Shown: positions 59,632-64,000 of the stretch, one piece after another
How positions within the stretch are numbered: the first letter of the stretch is position 1
Layout: each line of letters opens with the position of its first letter
Assembly (NCBI GenBank): GCA_963841445.1
Contig: CAWJCP010000002.1
Coordinates: forward strand, 310,001 to 374,000
Source of the DNA: Mayfieldus sp963841445
Lineage (GTDB): Bacteria; Actinomycetota; Thermoleophilia; Solirubrobacterales; 70-9
Reading direction: 5' to 3'
DNA length: 64,000 nt
The notes under the pieces: generated by a model
Told to the model about the DNA's origin: nothing
Databases searched by the model: none
Seen by the model: the letters and a program-made list of their open reading frames with translations, nothing else
Made by a program: the position numbers and the translations under genes

Positions 59632-60173
59632 TGGCCGCGCCGAAGCTCGACCGCGAGCGGGCCGCCCTCGTCGTCGTCGATCTCCAGGAGGCGTTTCGAA
59701 AGGCGATCCCCGACTTCGATCGGGTCGCGGGCGCGGCGGCAACGCTGATCGACGGTGCCGAGGCGATGGGGGTGCCGATCAAGGTCACCGAGCAGTACCC
59801 GAAGGGGCTCGGCCGCACGGTTCCCGAGGTCGCCGAGCATCTGCCCGACACGGTGCGCCCGATCGAGAAGGTCCGCTTCTCGGCCGCCGAGGCCGACGGC
59901 TTCGACCTCGACGGGCGCAACCAGGCCCTGGTCTGCGGGATCGAGACCCATGTCTGCGTGAGCCAGACCGTGCTCGACCTCCTCGACGCGGGCGTCGAGG
60001 TGCACGTGGTCGCCGACGCGGTGGGCTCGCGCACCGAGGCGAACCGGGAGCTCGGACTGCACAAGGCGGAGCGCGCCGGCGCGGTGCTGACCAGCGTCGA
60101 GGCGGCGCTCTTCGAGCTGCTCGGCGGCTCCGACGCGGCCGAGTTCAAACAGGTCCAGGGGCTGGTGATGTGA
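59631..60173 (+). CDS. Isochorismatase-family hydrolase
   Basis: 180 aa, ATG overlapping the pyrC stop (TGATG). Catalytic set: D in VVVDLQEAF, a Lys in the EKVRFSA region and the nucleophilic Cys in CGIETHVCVSQT. The superfamily includes nicotinamidase, ureidoacrylate amidohydrolase and isochorismatase. Position inside the pyr operon suggests an N-carbamoyl or ureido substrate, but this is only inference. It overlaps carA by 4 bp. Confidence 0.85.
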   Translation: MAAPKLDRERAALVVVDLQEAFRKAIPDFDRVAGAAATLIDGAEAMGVPIKVTEQYPKGLGRTVPEVAEHLPDTVRPIEKVRFSAAEADGFDLDGRNQALVCGIETHVCVSQTVLDLLDAGVEVHVVADAVGSRTEANRELGLHKAERAGAVLTSVEAALFELLGGSDAAEFKQVQGLVM

Positions 60174-61289
60174 CCGAACTTGGCTACCTGCTGCTCGAGG
60201 ACGGGACCCGCTTTGACGGCGAGCTCTGCGGCGCGCTCGAGGCCGTCACCGGCGAAGTCGTCTTCAACACCGCGATGACCGGCTATCAGGAATCGGTCAC
60301 CGACCCCTCATACGCGGGCCAGATCATCACCTTCACCTACCCGCTGATCGGCAACTACGGCGTCTGCGCGGACGCGATGGAGTCCGACCGCGCGCAGGCG
60401 CGGGCGGTGGTGATGCGCGACGCCCACAATGGCGAGGACGTCGCGACCGCCGAGGGCGGCTGGCTCGACTGGCTCGCCGACTGCGGCGTCGCCGCGATCA
60501 GCGGCGTCGACACCCGCGCCCTGGTGCGCCGCATCCGCAGCGCCGGCGCGATGCGGGGCGGGATCTTCCCGGCCGCGCTCGAAGAGGAGGAGGCGCGGCG
60601 CCTGATCGACGCCGAGCCCTCGATGGCGGGCGCCGACTTCGCCCGCGATGTAAGCCCGCCAGAGCCGCTGCGCTTCGAGGGCGCCGGCCCGCACGTGGTC
60701 GGGATCGACACCGGAATCAAGCTCAGCATTGTTCGGCAATTGCGCGAGCGCAATTGCCGGTTGACTCTGCTTCCGTGCACAGCCCCAGCGTGAGGCAGTG
60801 CTCGCGGAATCGCCGGACCTCGTCTTCCTTGCGAACGGCCCTGGGGATCCGGCTGCATTGGACTACGTCGTCGACACGGTCCGCGAACTCATCGGAAAGA
60901 AGCCGGTCTTCGGGATCTGCCTCGGCCACCAGCTGCTCTGCCGCGCGGTCGGGCTCGAGACCTTCAAGCTCCCGTTCGGGCACCGCGGGGCCAATCACCC
61001 TGTCAAGGACCTGGAGTCGGGACGAATCGACATCACCTCCCAGAACCACGGCTTCGCGGTCAGCGGCCCGGCCGGCGAGGCGACGATCGAAGCCGACGAG
61101 CCGCTGCGCTGGGAGACCGACTTCGGCGCCGCCGAGCTCTCCCACCTCAACCTCTACGACCGCACGGTCGAGGGCCTGGTCCTGCGCGACGTGCCGGGGG
61201 CGACCGTCCAGTACCACCCCGAGGCGGGTCCCGGCCCCCATGACGCCCGCTATCTGTTCGATCGCTTCCTGGAGCTGGCGGCGGCATGA
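60170..61289 (+). CDS. carA: Carbamoyl-phosphate synthase small chain (one frameshift)
   Basis: First part: YLLLEDGTRFDGELCGA, FNTAMTGYQESVTDPSYAGQIITFTYPLIGNYG (family signature). The frame breaks near 60791 where an extra T makes a TGA; the other frame reads LAESPDLVFLANGPGDPAALDYVVDT, nucleophile Cys in FGICLGHQLL and the His/Glu pair in QYHPEAGPGPHDA. Corrected length 372 aa. Supplies ammonia from glutamine to carB. The break is probably an assembly error since the second part has no own start. Confidence 0.92.
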
Positions 61290-61709
61290 CGCAGCAGCAG
61301 AGCAATGCCGAAAGGCTCGAGCGTCTCTGGGATGCGTTCGAAGCGGAAGGCCCCGAGGGAGCAGGCGACCTGATCGCCCAGGTCTACGACCAGGAAGTCG
61401 AGTTCAACCCGCTGCAGGCGGAGTCGGCGGGGGGCCGCACGTATCGCGGCCTCGACGGCGTGATCGCCTTCTTCGGGGAGCTCGACGAGATCTTCTCAGA
61501 CGTCCGCTACGAGCCGCCCCAGTTCCACCCGGTCGGAGAAGACCTGGTGGTCGTCTTGACGCGCCTGATCGGCATTGCGCGCGACAGCGGCCTGCCGATG
61601 CGCCAGGACCTCTCGCTGGTCTACGAGTTCAATGACGGCCTCGCCTGGCGGGTGACTGCCTACGAGACGCCGGCCGAGGCCCTGGAAGCCGCGCAGCGTG
61701 GTCACGCGG

Positions 61710-61717
<8 letters not shown>
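61286..61717 (+). CDS. SnoaL/NTF2-like protein between carA and carB
   Basis: 143 aa, overlapping carA by 4 bp and carB by 8 bp, hence translated with them. NAERLERLWDAFEAEGPEGAGDLIAQVYDQEVEFNPLQ, GLDGVIAFFGELDEIF and LSLVYEFNDGLAWRVTAYETPAEALEAA define the fold. No role in carbamoyl-phosphate synthesis is known for the family. Its tight embedding is notable. Confidence 0.8.

Positions 61718-64000
<2,283 letters not shown>

Overview
This is a GC-rich chromosomal segment of an actinobacterium. The class is probably Thermoleophilia (Solirubrobacterales/Gaiellales-like). That placement is inferred from the actinobacterial order pdxS-pdxT / yebC-ruvC-ruvA-ruvB / secDF / relA, F420-type PPOX and LLM enzymes, a DUF2277 protein, TIGR02960-type sigma factor, and a small secreted protein of a kind I associate with this class. 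No rRNA is present, so the placement is not proven.

Layout. 1-2.95 kb: glycosyltransferase (cut by the left edge), SDR, a thioredoxin-fold lipoprotein and an HPt protein. 2.97-12.77 kb: an accessory island anchored on a tRNA with a CAT anticodon. The last 44 nt of that tRNA recur three more times (4520, 5388, 8371), each preceded by the same ungapped 107-bp block, and a fourth, internally deleted unit lies at 12742. The 107-bp block keeps an open reading frame that looks like the C-terminal tail of a lost integrase, so the island appears to have grown by repeated integration at one tRNA. Its cargo is a Gly-rich secreted protein, a small secreted protein, a six-gene minus-strand cluster (two DUF2294 paralogues, two paralogous 'ALWLxAWS' proteins, a zinc ribbon and an RsbW-like ATPase), and an SRPBCC/TetR/ABC exporter module.

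13-22 kb: DEAD-box helicase, an ECF sigma factor with a SnoaL tail, VOC and F420-type enzymes, small conserved proteins, a lipoprotein and an RpiR regulator. 22.3-39.2 kb: PLP synthase pdxS/pdxT, aminopeptidase, yebC, a receptor Ser/Thr kinase with an outside TPR region, ruvCAB, a fused secDF, recJ and relA. 39.2-45.3 kb (minus strand): SnoaL, two HIT proteins, lipid-kinase-like protein, MBL hydrolase, phosphohexomutase, CorA. 45.4-47.6 kb: OsmC, then an S-box (SAM-I) riboswitch with its own terminator in front of a threonine-synthase-like gene overlapped by a CysO-like sulfur carrier, the most unusual metabolic unit here. 47.6-55.4 kb: a shredded quinone oxidoreductase, a CDP-glucose gene pair split by a TetR gene, a SRAP-RidA-PPOX-ligase operon, a PEP-mutase-like enzyme and tRNA-Arg(CCG). 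55.6-64 kb: RNase Z, then the pyr operon pyrR-pyrB-pyrC-isochorismatase-carA-SnoaL-carB (carB cut by the right edge), with a PyrR-binding hairpin over the pyrR ribosome-binding site.

Quality. At least eight genes between 24 and 61 kb carry frameshifts, mostly one extra base, and several belong to core families (relA, yebC, pyrC, carA). I read most of these as assembly errors and give the gene spans across them.
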